From NCBI GenBank assembly GCA_964247055.1, contig OZ176057.1:4030001-4094000 (forward strand): DNA of 64,000 nt. The letters are read 5' to 3'. Source of the DNA: Paragordius varius. Taxonomy: Eukaryota > Nematomorpha. Within the stretch, counting starts at the first letter, position 1. Each line of letters opens with the position of its first letter. The notes below the pieces were generated by a model, which was not told the origin of the DNA, ran no database searches, and saw nothing but the letters and a program-made list of their open reading frames with translations. This document shows positions 40,065 to 53,000 of this stretch, piece after piece. The translations under genes were made by a program, and so were the position numbers.

Positions 40065-43000
40065 TTATCTGACAGTAAGGGGCGTATCATTTAACATACC
40101 AGACAGCTGGGTACAAAACATAGGTACGGTACATCTGCTATCAGCACATAACCGAAAAGTGCATTGTAAACAATTATCGATGCGACAATATATGGGTCCT
40201 TGTTGAATGTTGTACGTACAATTACCCGCGAATGCTGGGCAAGGGCGACACGGGTTTACGGGCAGGGTCCCTATGATACCACATGAAGTATATTCTGTAA
40301 ATTGCACAGGAAATATCGATGATACCGTGCTAGTTGTTTCAATACTCGGGAGACCTACTGTCGTTGGGGCTGTAAAAACTAAAATTAAACGTATAAATAA
40401 ATATTGTATTGTTTAAGGTATTGTTATACCTTATATGTTGCATAGTCTGCCGAATTATGGGGCTTATTTGCTACATTAAAAAGATTATATTTTTTGGATA
40501 AAGATATAGATGAGATTATATAGGTCCTTAAAAATAGAAATAAAGCTCCATGGTATAAATGTAAAACCAAATTACGCCAAACAGCTGATTATTGGTTTAA
40601 TGGTAAATTTTTTTAAAAAATATTTTTTCACATAGAGTTTAAACCAGTGATACTCAAACCGCGGCCCGCGGGCCGCATGCGGCCCTAAGAATGCTTTAAA
40701 ATTGCCCTATGACCATTACTTAATTATTTTTTTTATTGATGAATTTTTAAAATACCCTAAACAAATTTTCGCTTACTTTAATATTATTTATTTTCTTTAG
40801 ATTTAATTTTGGTAATTTTTATTTTTTACCGAATTTGAAAAATGTAGAAAAATTTCCCTACATTAAAATGATTTCAAAATTTTGGCACACGTTGTTTCTG
40901 TTTCTGTATTCTATTATCTTTTCAATTTTGAAATTTTTAATGCATTCCTTTTTTGTATTTAAGCAAGCCTTTCACCCAAACTTGCATATACATATTCTTT
41001 TCATTGCTATCCTGCATCATTTTTTATATCATTTCCATATATTTTTCAAATCAACTTCATAAAATTTCGCCCTGTTTTTTATAGCATAATTCAAATTATA
41101 TTCCTATTTTTTTAAAAAAAATTTACATAATATTTAAACATAAATTCAATGGATGACGTTTAATGCTAAAAAACGTAAATTATCCGATGAAAATCACTCC
41201 TTTAAAAAGAATGGGAGAATACTTTGTCGTTCCAAATAAAAATGGTGTTACCAGCCAGGACAACCTAATTATAAAAATACAACATTGAAACACATATTAC
41301 AATCCATTCTCAATTACCAAAAAATTATGAGGAAAAAAACGAAAAATATAAAAGGATTAAGGAACTATACCAGAAAGAAAAATCTATTATGTCCATAGCT
41401 TTCCCCTAGGAAAAAGGTGTAACATTAGCTTCTTATAAAATTTGCTATATTTTAGGAAATACATGAAACCGTTTACTGATTCCCAACTGATAAAAGAATG
41501 TCTAATAAATGGTTGCAGTTTTTTATTTGATAAATTCCATAAAAAAGATCAAATCATGAGACAATTAAGAAACTTCAACTTTCTGATTCAACATGTGTTC
41601 GACGCTTTGAAGATATGTCCAATTATATTTTTAACAATACATTATTGGCTCTGAAAAACGAATATTTTAGTATTTCTATTTCTAGCCCTGATATTAGTTC
41701 AACACCTCAATGTGCGCTCTTTGTGAGATTTTGCAACGACAACATAATCAACGAGGAATATTTAATATATTTACCAATTAATAATACCACGAAAAGTGGT
41801 TTTCTCAAAATAATTATCACTTATTTCGATAATAATGGATTATCTATGAAAATATTGGTTTCGATCTGCACAGATGGCTGTCCCTCTATTGGAATAAACA
41901 AATTTATTCCTTTTTTGAAAAACAGATATAATTTGCAAAATATTTTATCCTTTCACTGCTTTATTCATCAGCAAAACTTGATTTCGCGTGTAAAAGATGA
42001 ATCACTCAATTCAGTAATTAAAACGGTTGTGTATATAGTTAACCCCCTCCGTGGCAGATAATTCAACCGCCGTAAATTTTAAAGCCTTCTGAAAGATATC
42101 CACAGTGAGTTTGACAATATTCTTCTGTAAACCGCTAAGATAGCTAAGCCTTAGAAAAGTATTAAAGAGATTTTTTGATTTAAAGCATGAATTCTATTAT
42201 TTATGAAGGAGAACCGAAAGTCGTGGAAATTAATAGTGATAAATGGTGAGTTTATTAGCCTACCTTTGTGACATTTTATAAACTTAGTTTTTCAATACAA
42301 TGCTTCAAGGGACCAAAATAATAAAAATTTGCTAATCAAATATTTGCCTTTGAATAAAACAAGATATCATAAATAAACACTCCTATAATTTCCGACACCT
42401 AAAACGATTCTTGAATAAAACATGGAACTTACCGCGGAGATTAATTTAATAATAGACAATCATTTAGCATTTTTATCTAATAAGATGAAATTCTTCAAGA
42501 ATTAGAAATATTAATAATTGCTTAAAACTCGTTAAAAATCCATGGCATATGGATATACCAATAATAAGCAAATTAGGAATTTCGGTTTTGATCAGGCTAT
42601 CATAGAAGAATTCGTAGATTTTAAAAATGATTCCAATTTGGAGGCTAAATTCAAGGAGAATCATAGAGAAGAAAGATATGATTTGGCAAGATGTGCCAAA
42701 TAAATACGAAAATATAAAAAAATGTGCTCAAGTTATCCTAACTGTTTTTCCCTCAACTTATACACGTGGTCGGCATATTCAAAAATGAAGTATGCCAAGA
42801 ATTCATACAGAAATCGATTAACCGATGATCACATGGACGACGTATTAAGATTGGCTTGTCATGAGGCAAAACCAAATTTAATGGTGCAAAACGAGTTTTT
42901 AGCTGGATTTACATGCACAAAAAATTCATTGTGGTGATTTAGAGTATAAATATGTGCATATGTGTCAAATAGCTATGGAATATATTCGATTATAAGGTTC

Positions 43001-44094
43001 ATGCCCTCGAAAAAAAAATATATTTTATTTGGCCCGTCAAATTTTTTTAGTGAGTACCACTGGTTTAAACATAAAATACGTTAAACATTTAATGAACCTC
43101 AGCGGTTATCGGGGTTTAAATCCAACATGCTAAATTGCGGTAAAAGCCGAAAATTTATGAGTGCAATTTAACATTGAAATTCTTTAAAGAGATTGGCCAA
43201 TGAATATTTTTTAGGATATTTGACTAAACAATTATTATTTTATTTGTTATGTAAAACAGCTTTTTTAATTAACTAAAATCTTTTTTTTGCAAATTTCAAA
43301 TTTTTTCGCATTTAAGGATGGCTGAACTATGGGCTAAAATGGTGAGGCTTGCATTGGGTTCACAGTGAACTACACTGTGAGTGGAGAAATTAACCTTTAA
43401 CAATCTATTCAGTCGACTTTTTAATATTGAATAAAATAGGATCAAAACTATATGATAACCGTCCTCCTTTCAGTGAGTAGAATCATTGATAGTCAGTCAA
43501 TAATATATAACAAATATTCTTTTAAAATAAAGGGATAGTAAGTTTATATACATGGTGAGGCACAACAACACCCAAATAGTTCAGAAGCCCTTCTGTCACA
43601 ATAAGAATCCGTGGTTGCTTGGAGACAATCAAAATCTGAAGAACATGGGTCTGAAGACGTTGAATTAAACGGACAATCCTTGCAAACTATAAATTTTTAT
43701 TGTCAGTTAAGAATAGAGTAAAACATTAAATAAATATTAAGTTCGAGCTGTCTTTTCTTCAAAAAATCGATAAATTATAATTATTTCCTAACTTACTTAT
43801 ATTATTTAATTAAATACAACTTAAATATAATTATGTAATTAAATTAACCAAACTTACAATAAGCTCTTTCGAATGAGGCAAAATTTTTGCGAGAAATTCC
43901 ACCCTTTTTTGACGAAGGATAAGGTAGAATTTGGACAATCTATATTTATATATGAAAAATTCCTAAAATTTTTGGTGATAAATACATATTTTTAAGGATA
44001 TAATAAAGTGTAAATTTAGTTTGGGATTTTAAAATTAGTGTTGGAAATCTACCGCTAAGTGGAATACAATAATTGCCAGGATGATAATGCTCAT
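40065..44094 (-). CDS. Secreted Cys-rich protein C (four exons)
   Basis: Exons: 44094-44053, 43939-43858, 43686-43552, 40369-40065, with all phases agreeing; 187 aa. Exon 1 is a short signal peptide (MSIIILAIIVFHLA, donor GTAGAT). Exon 2 encodes a basic/hydrophobic spacer (SSKKGGISRKNFASFERAY, donor GTAAGT). Exon 3 has the module C-x2-C-x9-C-x5-C-x8-C-D-x9-CCC-A, followed by a phase-1 donor. Exon 4 starts after TTTTTACAG and encodes a Thr/Ser linker (PTTVGLPSIETTSTVSS). It then encodes a second module with about ten cysteines, including GPIYCRIDNCLQCTF. It is closest to gene B (shared DCxxx...YCDRRA). Intron 3 holds a hAT element. The divergent partner is gene A. The protein is probably secreted and disulfide-bonded; its target is unknown. 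Confidence 0.75.
40645..43062 (+). mobile_element. hAT transposon with perfect 8-bp duplication, in gene C intron
   Basis: The ends are CAGTGATACTC and, inward from the right, CAGTGGTACTC. They are flanked by identical 8-bp copies of GTTTAAAC (40637-40644, 43063-43070). A very GC-rich terminus (CGCGGCCCGCGGGCCGCATG) follows the left end, as in many hAT elements. At 2418 bp it is close to full size but its transposase is broken. A 0.2-kb derivative is at 24667. The clean target duplication suggests a younger insertion than the hAT at 21070. Confidence 0.85.
41340..42940 (+). pseudogene. hAT transposase remnant (SCAND3/ZBED5-like)
   Basis: Plus-strand pieces in order: KYMKPFTDSQLIKECL; ALFVRFCNDNIINEEYLIYL; VSICTDGCPSIG with FHCFIHQQNLISR; and the C-terminal dimerisation block SYRNRLTDDHMDDVLRLA. 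These are the blocks of the hAT transposases related to SCAND3, FAM200 and ZBED5. The pieces are separated by stops and frame changes, with the longest at 41615-42061, so the gene is not functional. Confidence 0.75.
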
Positions 44095-44663
44095 GATTAA
44101 ACAAATTTTTTTTGAGATTGTCTAGCAAAATATTATTTATAATTTTATATGAAAATTAGAAACATAATTTAAATTATATGCCACCCAAAATTTGAAAAAA
44201 AACACTAAAATATATTAAAAACCATCTAATTTAATGATGTATTTATTGTTTGTAACAAAAAATTTTAATACATTTTTTAAATAATTTTTACCGATCAGGG
44301 TTTTATTTTATCCTATAATATCATTGCAGTAAAAAATGATAATAATTAATTAATATCGATATTTTTTACGAATGATACTAGTGATTGGAAAAATAGTAGG
44401 CGTTATAATAAAACATAATTTTTTTGTAAAATCAAAACAAAGTATTAGGTTTTGAAATATAGGAGTTTAAATATTTTATGAAACTGTGACATTGAAATGG
44501 ATAAATTATTAATTATGTATGATAATGTAAGGTGTCACAAAAAATTGATATTATTATAAGAAACCACTTTATTCATCGTTCATAGGTGTTTTAATTAATC
44601 TTTTACATAAATTTAAATATTCGGGTGCCACTAATTGTTTAGATAAAAATATTTGATTCCAAA
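44095..44663. promoter_or_regulatory. Shared intergenic promoter region of genes C and A
   Basis: The start codons of gene C (minus) and gene A (plus) face away from each other across 569 bp. No transposon boundary is visible within it. A shared or bidirectional promoter is inferred from layout only; no specific factor site was recognised. Confidence 0.4.
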
Positions 44664-46210
44664 ATGAGTCTCATGCCTATGGTATTACTGCTGGGTATCG
44701 GCATTCAATTTTTACAGGTTTTTTTACAAATTTCTTTAAAAATTTGAGACCGCCAAGTTTTTTTTATTAGCTTTAACTATTTATTATTTGTAAACGAAAT
44801 TTTTATCCCCATTATGTAAAGGTATCAAGCGCCCCATCATATCAAAACTTGTCCACAAATGAACATATGATCGTATCTAGACATAAGCGTTATGCCAAAA
44901 GTTACGATACCTCCATTCTCTTGGGTAAATAAATTTATTCAGCGAAAAAGCTTTAAGAAAAATATATCATATTTTATATATATTGTTTACATCTTTTTTT
45001 CCTCCACACATTTTTTTGGTCAGAATGTCGGGGTTGTCCAAACACAGCGGCCTTGCCAAACACAATATGTGGCGTTAAAGGGGGTATTATGTGTCCCTCA
45101 GGGTACTCATGCGATATCCAAGTTGGTCGGAAAAAATCTAAAGATGATTATGGTTGTTGCTGTCCTATATTTACAACAGGTAAGAATAAAAAATATATAA
45201 TTAATGAATATATTCGTATCTTAAAAATTTTCGAAAAAAACACGCTATTGAAACTGTATCCACGGGAAGCGTTTTGAAGAAATTAATTTTATAGTTCTCA
45301 ATTAGTTAACTCTATTTATTATTTTTGTTTTATAGTCATTAAAGTAAACTTTATGTTTTGTAGTTATCATACCTTAAAACCCAATAAATGTCGTCCGAAG
45401 TTATTATGGGAAAAATATTTAGCAGATAAATTGACTTCGGTTTCGATTTGGAATCTCGGACTAGCTTTTTATACCCAGGGTTTTGTAAATAGAGTCAATG
45501 TTGAATAGTTTAATCTTAATTAGTGTTTTTGCAAATATGGTAAATGTTTTTATCCATTGCTCTGGTTATAAAAATCCAAAATTAGGACTTCCTTTATTGA
45601 TTAATTTTTATTAGAGTAAAAATGGATTTTATGACCTTTAGGCTTCTGGTTATGATAAGTCATATATGCCACTATATAACTTTTGCAAAGTAATCCTGAT
45701 GGTGCTAATATATTATGCTGAATTAATCAATAATTTTAATAATGAAAAAAATATATAGGGTGCTTACTTAAATTCTTATAACCTTTTAGCTGATTAAAAC
45801 TGATATTTTATACATATATAATATATATATGCAGTGGGACGTTTTTCTTTAAAACATTAACCGCAATAAATTGGACATATTATAATTTTTTTGTAGCTGT
45901 CACTGGAGAAACGACCATTATCATGACAACTAGTAACGTTACCACGGCAACCACCGCAAGCACAGCAAGTACCCCAACGTTACCCCCTCTCGCTGTTAAT
46001 CTTTTACCGCCTGTATTGTGTCCCGCAGGTCAGACTACGGTATGTAGTGCGAATCCTTGCTTACAAATTCGATACTGTTTACCCTTTTCAAGCAGTTACA
46101 GTTGTGTTCCTCGCCAATGTTTTGGTTTTTGTGAAGCCGAAGTCATAGCTGATGACACAGCGACCCCAGCTGTCTGCTCCTACATACAGGCCCCGTTACC
46201 CATTGGTTAA
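44664..46210 (+). CDS. Secreted Cys-rich protein A (four exons)
   Basis: Exons: 44664-44717, 44822-44924, 45024-45179, 45897-46210, all phases agreeing; 208 aa. Exon 1 is a signal peptide (MSLMPMVLLLGIGIQFLQ). Exon 2 encodes a spacer with a furin-like basic site (SRHKR) and ends KSYDTSILL. Exon 3 has the module C-R-G-C-x10-C-x7-C-PSGYS-C-D-x14-CCC-P, close to lustrin-type CPxGYxC...CCP repeats. Exon 4 begins with about 40 Thr/Ala/Pro-rich residues, a likely O-glycosylated linker, followed by a second module of eight to nine cysteines. Gene D is the nearest relative (shared CRGC, PNTxCG and KSYD...E|CRGC junction). The basic site suggests proprotein processing after secretion. AATAAA-like sequence follows the stop within about 10 bp. 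The exon 2 acceptor (TGTAAAG) is weak; the rest is solid. Confidence 0.8.
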
Positions 46211-46977
46211 AAAACAAATAAATATGATAATACCAACAAATATTTACATGAATGCCTTTACCTCATTTTCTTATAAAATATGCATATATCACCATTATCA
46301 CATTAACTTAGAAAATTATGAATGATACATGCCATCTTAACCAAACGTAATAATGTATGTAAAAATGTATAATTAATTTGGAAAAGTTTTATGTGCATGC
46401 GCAGTTATGTGTTTATAAACTTTTTAGTTACCGTTTTGGCTAGCATTCTCAAAAAACACAGATTCACTTAAAAATATTTTCCTGTTTTCTATAATGACAA
46501 TCATAGTTTATAATTTAAATCCCATAAATTTGCGAAAATTATGATTTATGAAACCAAAAAGCACATTTATTACTATATCGTGTTACATTTTTTATTAAAT
46601 CTAGAATTTTAGAAAAAAATCGTATATACCATATATTAATAAAATAAAATCAATCCCAATAAATTAATTACAATTAAAATTGACTATGGTTCATAATGAA
46701 TAAAGCTCTGTGTTAAAGTATTATTTAGGTTTTTGCAAAGCATTAACAATAATACTAAATATAATTTTTATATTAAAAAAATGTTTATTTAAGTTATATT
46801 GGTCCCGCTTATTATTAGTTTGTGAAATAGTGAGTGGATTTTTTATTTAATTTTTCCAAAAAATTATGCTTTTTCTACCAGCTATTTCTAGCATTTCATA
46901 ACTGTAATTTAAATGAAAAACTCAAAAACATGCATTGTTCATGGTAATGGAGATCTTATTATTTTTATTATAAACTA
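46211..46977. other. AT-rich intergenic DNA
   Basis: No credible exon, RNA gene or repeat boundary is visible between gene A and R1 copy c. Confidence 0.4.
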
Positions 46978-47545
46978 GCGTAAATCTCGTGCTGCTACGC
47001 AGCCCGAGGAAGGCCTTTGAAAAAAGGGAAAATAAAATGATCCACTTATGTGAATTATTTCGAAACATTATTTAATAGATATGATCTCATAGGAATTTCA
47101 AAACGGTGCACTCATACTAATATATTGTTTACTTAAGCGAAAAATAGAATCAAAAAATTATTTTTGTGGGCTTTGTTTTTTGAAAAAATGGCATTTTACG
47201 AGGGGAGCGGGTAAAAAGGGCCTAAATTAAAAAAGCGAGCCGACTATGTTCGGCCCAATAAAGAATAACTAAACAAAATCATATTTGAAATTGAACGGTC
47301 CAACACGTTCTACGGAAAATTGTCTCAAAGACACGATTTTTGTGGACTTCTTTTTTTAAAAAATCCCGTTTTTCACACGGGGTGGGTTCGAACTAGGGGC
47401 CTATTTTAAAAAAAGCTATTGTCGGGGCATCCATTAATGATTATAGTTTTTCGATGTTTGGATTTGAATGGGTCTGCCGGTTTTTCGGAAACAGATCACA
47501 AAGCCAGCATTTTCCATTTATATATATATATATATATAGATTATA
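46978..47545. repeat. Interspersed family R1, copy c (compact)
   Basis: The best-preserved short form. It starts TAAATCTCGTGCTGCTACGC, containing the hairpin GCTGC-TAC-GCAGC, and runs through AAAATGATCCACTTATGTGA, GTTCGGCCC and GGGTGGGTTCGAACTA. It ends CACAAAGCCAGCATTTTCCA with a TA-rich tail. It lacks the ~300-bp tandem units, so copies b and d differ by internal expansion or copies a and c by deletion. Confidence 0.7.
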
Positions 47546-50001
47546 GTGATCTTAAAGAATCAATTATTTTATAGCCTCTATGTTTGAATTAAAGTTTTAA
47601 CAGGTCATATCTGGCCGCTTTAGGAGAATAATTATAATATATAATACCAGAATACCATTAATCCGAAGCTAAAATAAAATCCACTACTAGATTATAATAG
47701 AGTTTAATAATTAAATAATTTAGAGGTCCAAAATACAAAATTTTAGTTGATACCTCATTGCCCAGTCCTCTAATAAAAAATCTAAACTAAAATGTACATA
47801 TAAAACATCTGCCCTAATTTATATACTATATATTATTCCTAAATGATTAAGTAATTAATATATTTTTATGGTTGCAAATTTGGTTAATGATGAAAATTTT
47901 TTAGATAGTTTACATTCTAAATTAACTATAGTCATACAATTTACTCCTGTTTCAGTCGCGGGTCCCACCACCCAAACCATAATAAGTTCCTAATTAGAGA
48001 TAATATTAGGTTTTTCACAACAAAATATTTAATAATTTCGATGATGAAGTTTTTTTTACTGAATTCAAACCAAATTTAGTGTCAAACGTCATAACAAATA
48101 TGCCTAACGAAAATGCTCTAAACTACCTCATATATCTTATCCTATGATGCAAAATGGATAATTTTATTTACATTTATTTACATTATATATATTAAAATTT
48201 TTATCTAAAAAACTTTAACATTTCAAAATTATTGAAGTATTGTTCAAAGGTTTTCAAGGATTTAGGTGTTTAGAGTGTCTTTTAAACCACATATATTAAG
48301 AAAACATTTTAATGCAAAACGCTTAAAAATTTGCCTAAAAATTTGTGGTATTTACTATTAATTTGTTAAAACGTTAAATAATTTGCAAATACATATATAT
48401 ATATTTATAATTGATTTTTAATCGGAAAAGCTTTTGATTTCTATTTTGCAATTTTTTGATTATTATTTAATTTAAGGACATTTGTTTCTTTTATATAAAA
48501 TTTGACAACTCCCCATTAGACTCTGGAAATAACGAAGAAGATGTATAAATCGTTTGATAATGATTTTATGTTTAATAATTATAATTAAGACATATTACAT
48601 TAATAAAACATTGTTCATGAATTCAGTTAAATGAAATATTTTATAAATAAGTATTTTTTCCAATCTTTAATAACAGTCCCATATGTAATTTTCATATAAC
48701 TTTAAAAGCCATGAATTTTCATATACTTTTATGGTTTAAGGTGTGTTTGCATCCTAACTTTGAGGGAATCTTGAAAATAAAAAATGATAAAAAAGCTTTG
48801 TTAGCTCTCGACTGTCTGGATTTTTGACAATTGCATAAAATATTAGTATAACTGCAAAACGCTATCATTAAGAATAATATTTATGCAGCTATTATAAGTA
48901 TATTTTGGTTAATAAATCTTACCTAAATATATACTTTTGACCGCAAATTTTTTATTCAAATGAATTAACACATCTATATTTGGTGTCTTAAATTAAAATT
49001 GCTTTAATGCGGCTCGAAAATTTGTATTAATATTAATAACAATTAATAATTTTTTATTCCGGTGCTTCATATAAATTATTTTTAAATTTTATTTTTCAAA
49101 TTATACTTATGACAAATCTGTAAAAGATGAAAAAAACTAAATCTATATATTTAATTTAATTTTATTTATTCAGTTTAAACGGATTATTGGTTAAATAAAA
49201 ATAATTTATGCCGCCTCATTCATATTATCCAATAAAATTTTTATTTATTATTAAAATATATATAATAATAAAAAATTTAATGATTATAATAAAACCGGTT
49301 ATATAAATGTGACAAGTTTATCGTTTCAAGGCGGAAATCGCATTGATTAAGTTTTATTACTATTAATTTTAAAATCACACTTACAAATTTTCTATGAAAA
49401 AAACGCTTTTAGTGATTAATTAATTATATTTTACCGATTGATTTATAAATGAGCACAAAAAAATATAAAATTTTTAAAACATTTTTATATACCTTATAAA
49501 GTTTAAGGTCTCTTAATCAATTTACTACCCTCACATAATTTATGACAAAACTATGTGCAAGGATTATATTATATAAATATTTACATAGAGGGGTATTTTA
49601 TGATTTATATGCTGAAATTAGGGAGGTACTACCAAGTGTAAAGGAATCATGCTTCTGCCCATATCCGTATAATGTATGCAAGAAAATTTGAATTAATTAA
49701 GTCATCGTTTTGCAATTTTTATTTTCGAAATTATTAAAACAACAACGATTGATTTGAAGCTAAAACTTTATTTAATTATAACGCTAATTGCAGTTTCAAG
49801 CAGCAGCCCATCAATCATTTCATTCACCGAGATTTAGATAACAATTATCATTTAAATCAATCAATCTATCATTCTATAAATCAATCAATTAATTAATAAA
49901 AATTATATAATACTAACTGGTAATATTTGCTAAGCCAAATTCATATTGTATCATTTATTTGATCCTATCGGAATAATAGACATTGGGTTAATTTAAAGAA
50001 G
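47546..50001. other. AT-rich intergenic DNA
   Basis: About 2.4 kb without credible exons or recognised repeats. Confidence 0.4.
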
Positions 50002-53000
50002 ATGGCTAAAACCTTTATTCCAAATATTATTTTATTCAAATCCTTAATAGCCGTCATACAGGTATGATAATATTATTATTTTTCGAGAATACGTCATTGT
50101 GTGAAATTACAATTTTGGGGTGTTTACTCGTACTTGTTAGGCTAATCTTTAGCCAATACGTAGCCAAAAAAAGTGTTGCAAATTTCGGTGCATTATGGAA
50201 ATTATCATTAAAAATAGTTATTTAGAGCCTAATTTTATTATTGCAATCAAAATTTGAATTGGAAAATTAAGAAGTTTCCAATACTTATAATACGCTTGTT
50301 TTCTTCAGTTGAGGAGACCTAGTTTTTTCCCGAAAGAGTTATTTAACTCACTAGGATTTGTTTTGCTTAAATAATAAATTCCATAATCATTTTTGACAAC
50401 CAACCTAAATTCTCGTATAGTGTGTTTTAATTCAAAACTAAATTAGATGATTTTCGTCGATTTGATATATTTACTGGCTGGCCCTGTGACGCTTAGCTGT
50501 GACGTAGTCTCACCGATAATTAATAATTTGAATAAAAGGAAATGGAGATAAAAAATAATAAAAAACATAATTTATAAAAGAATGTCTTTAATTATTTTCT
50601 ACCGGTTTTTGCATAGGCTTAAATATTGTTACTTGAATACGACCATATTTACACTGTCCTTTATTATTATTATTGTAGCAAAGATCGTTGTCGATTTATT
50701 GCTTTTTCGAAGGTGTATTTTCTCCAGTTTATTCGATTGTAAGTGAGTGATGTTAGCTGTTGTAAAGAGAGATTGGTTTCTTTGGTTAGGTTTTCGATCC
50801 AGCGCATCTTGCAGCGTCCACGTTTCCTGGATCCTTCGACCTTGCCTGTCATTAGTTGGAATTCCAAGTCATTAGCTCTGGGAATATGACCAAAGTATGA
50901 TAATTTCATTTTGAGGCACATGCCAATCAGGTGTATCTCGGGGTTTATTTTGTCAAAAATTTAGTGTTTTTTATTTTGTCTTTCCAAGTGATTCGAACTT
51001 CCGCCAGCACCAGTTTTCGAAGGCGTTAATGTATTTTTCGTCTACCTTTTTTATTGTCCAGCTTTCTGATGCATATAGCATGCTAGGAAATATTAGGGCT
51101 TTAACTAAACGGATTTTTGTTTTAAGTTTGGTGTCGTGTGATGACCATAGTTTATTATATTTTATCATTTTTGTCTTAGGAATTCCTATTCTTCTTCTGA
51201 TGTCTGGGGTGCTGTTGTTTGTTGTATTTATAAGACTGCCTAGGTAAGTGTATTGGGACACTACTTCTATTTGTTGGTTGTGAAAAGATAAATTGTTATA
51301 GTGGTTATGTGCGTTTATAATCATGATTTTAGTTTTTTTAAAGTTGATGGTCAATCCAAATTTTTGACATTCGTTTAAGAATTCAGTTAGGAGTTTTTTC
51401 AGGTTGTCCACTGAGTTTTACAGCAGTATGTCATCAGCATAGTGAAGTGATGATATAATATTGCCGGCAATGCTTATACTATTAGTTTTATCCATGTTCC
51501 GTAATACGCTTTCTATGCAGACGTTAAAAAGAGTGGGTGAAAGGACACATCCTTGTCTTAAACCATTGTTCATTTGTACCCAATTACCTGTGCCATGTGG
51601 GGTTTTATGTTTAGTGATGAGTTGGAATAGAGGGATTTAATGATGTTTAAAATGTGATCTGAAACTCCCATCTGAGATAGTGCCTTCCACAGCGTGTCGT
51701 GTTTCACGCTGTCGAAGGCTTTTGTAAAATCAATGAAGCAGATGTGGGTTTCTTTCTGAAATTTAATTTGTTTTTCGAATATCCAACGTATATTGCTGAT
51801 CATGTCCCTGCATCCGCGATTGGATCTAAATCCCGTTTGGGTATTAGAAAGTTCGGCTTCAATTATGCCTTGGATACGCCTGTGAATTATTTTGAGGAAA
51901 ACTTTTGATGCTTGATTGATTAGCGCTATAGTTCTATAGTTGTTAAATGATTTAGAATCGTCTTTTTTCAAGATGGGGATGAGTATTGATTTGCACCAGT
52001 CTTGGGGGAATGAGGCGTGAGCAAATATCTTTTGGAATAAGTCAGTTAGGATATGAATTGGGATAAAACGAATGAGTTCGGTTGGAATATCGTTGTACCC
52101 CTCAGATTTGTTGTTTGGGGAATGGTTGAGCGCTCATTCAACTTTCTCTTTGATAATCGGGAAGTCATGTTGATAGATCTTACTGTTTTTATCGGCGTTC
52201 GATGGACTGGAGCCGTATAGTTTTTATACGTATTGTTCCCATTGTTCCACCAGTGTTTTTTTGTCTGTGATGATATCTCCATCTTCCTTTCTCATTGGGC
52301 CTTTGTAGATTTTAGACCTACGCGGAGCAATGTGATCTACTTCAGCAAAGTAGTTGTTTTTATGTTTAGCAGCGTTTTCTAATTTTAAGCACAGCTGATT
52401 GTAGTGATCGTTTTTGTCTTCCCGAGCGCTTTTTTGGAACTCTGCATTAAGTGATTTGTACTCTGCCATATTATTATTGCGTTTAGCTTGGCTCCGTTTG
52501 TCCGCTAAATCTAAACTTTTTTGTGATAGCTTAATTTTGTTAAGATGGGATTTTTGGATAGGGATGCATTCTCTGGCTGTAGTACTAGTGACATTTTGTA
52601 TTGTATTCCAAAGATTTTCAGCGTCATCATCTATTTCGAGTGTTTTAAATCTGTTTTCAAGTAACAAAGGAAACTCGGGGAGATCGCAGAAAAATCTAAT
52701 TTAGGTTTATGCTGAAATTTTGATTTGCGTGAGATAACTGTTTTACTTTTTAGTTTAGCTACAAGGAGATTATGATCAGAATAGCAGTCATAACCGGGGT
52801 AGGTTTTTACGTTCATAAAGGAAGATTTATATTTTTGCATACCGAGAATAAAGTCAATTTGGTTTCTGTGCCTCTTGCAAGGTGAAATCCATGTGCATAG
52901 CCTTCGCTTAGGTTGTTGGAAAAAGAAGTTTGATATGAATAATTTGCGTTCGCTGCAAAATTCTATGAGGCGGTCTCCTCTATCGTTTTAGTCCTTTCCC

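Noticed and set aside
50309-50321. 13-nt exon joining the 50002 exon directly to 59184
   Set aside because: Phase works, but the KSYD...E|CRGC match shows that the Asn/Gln-rich exon precedes 59184.
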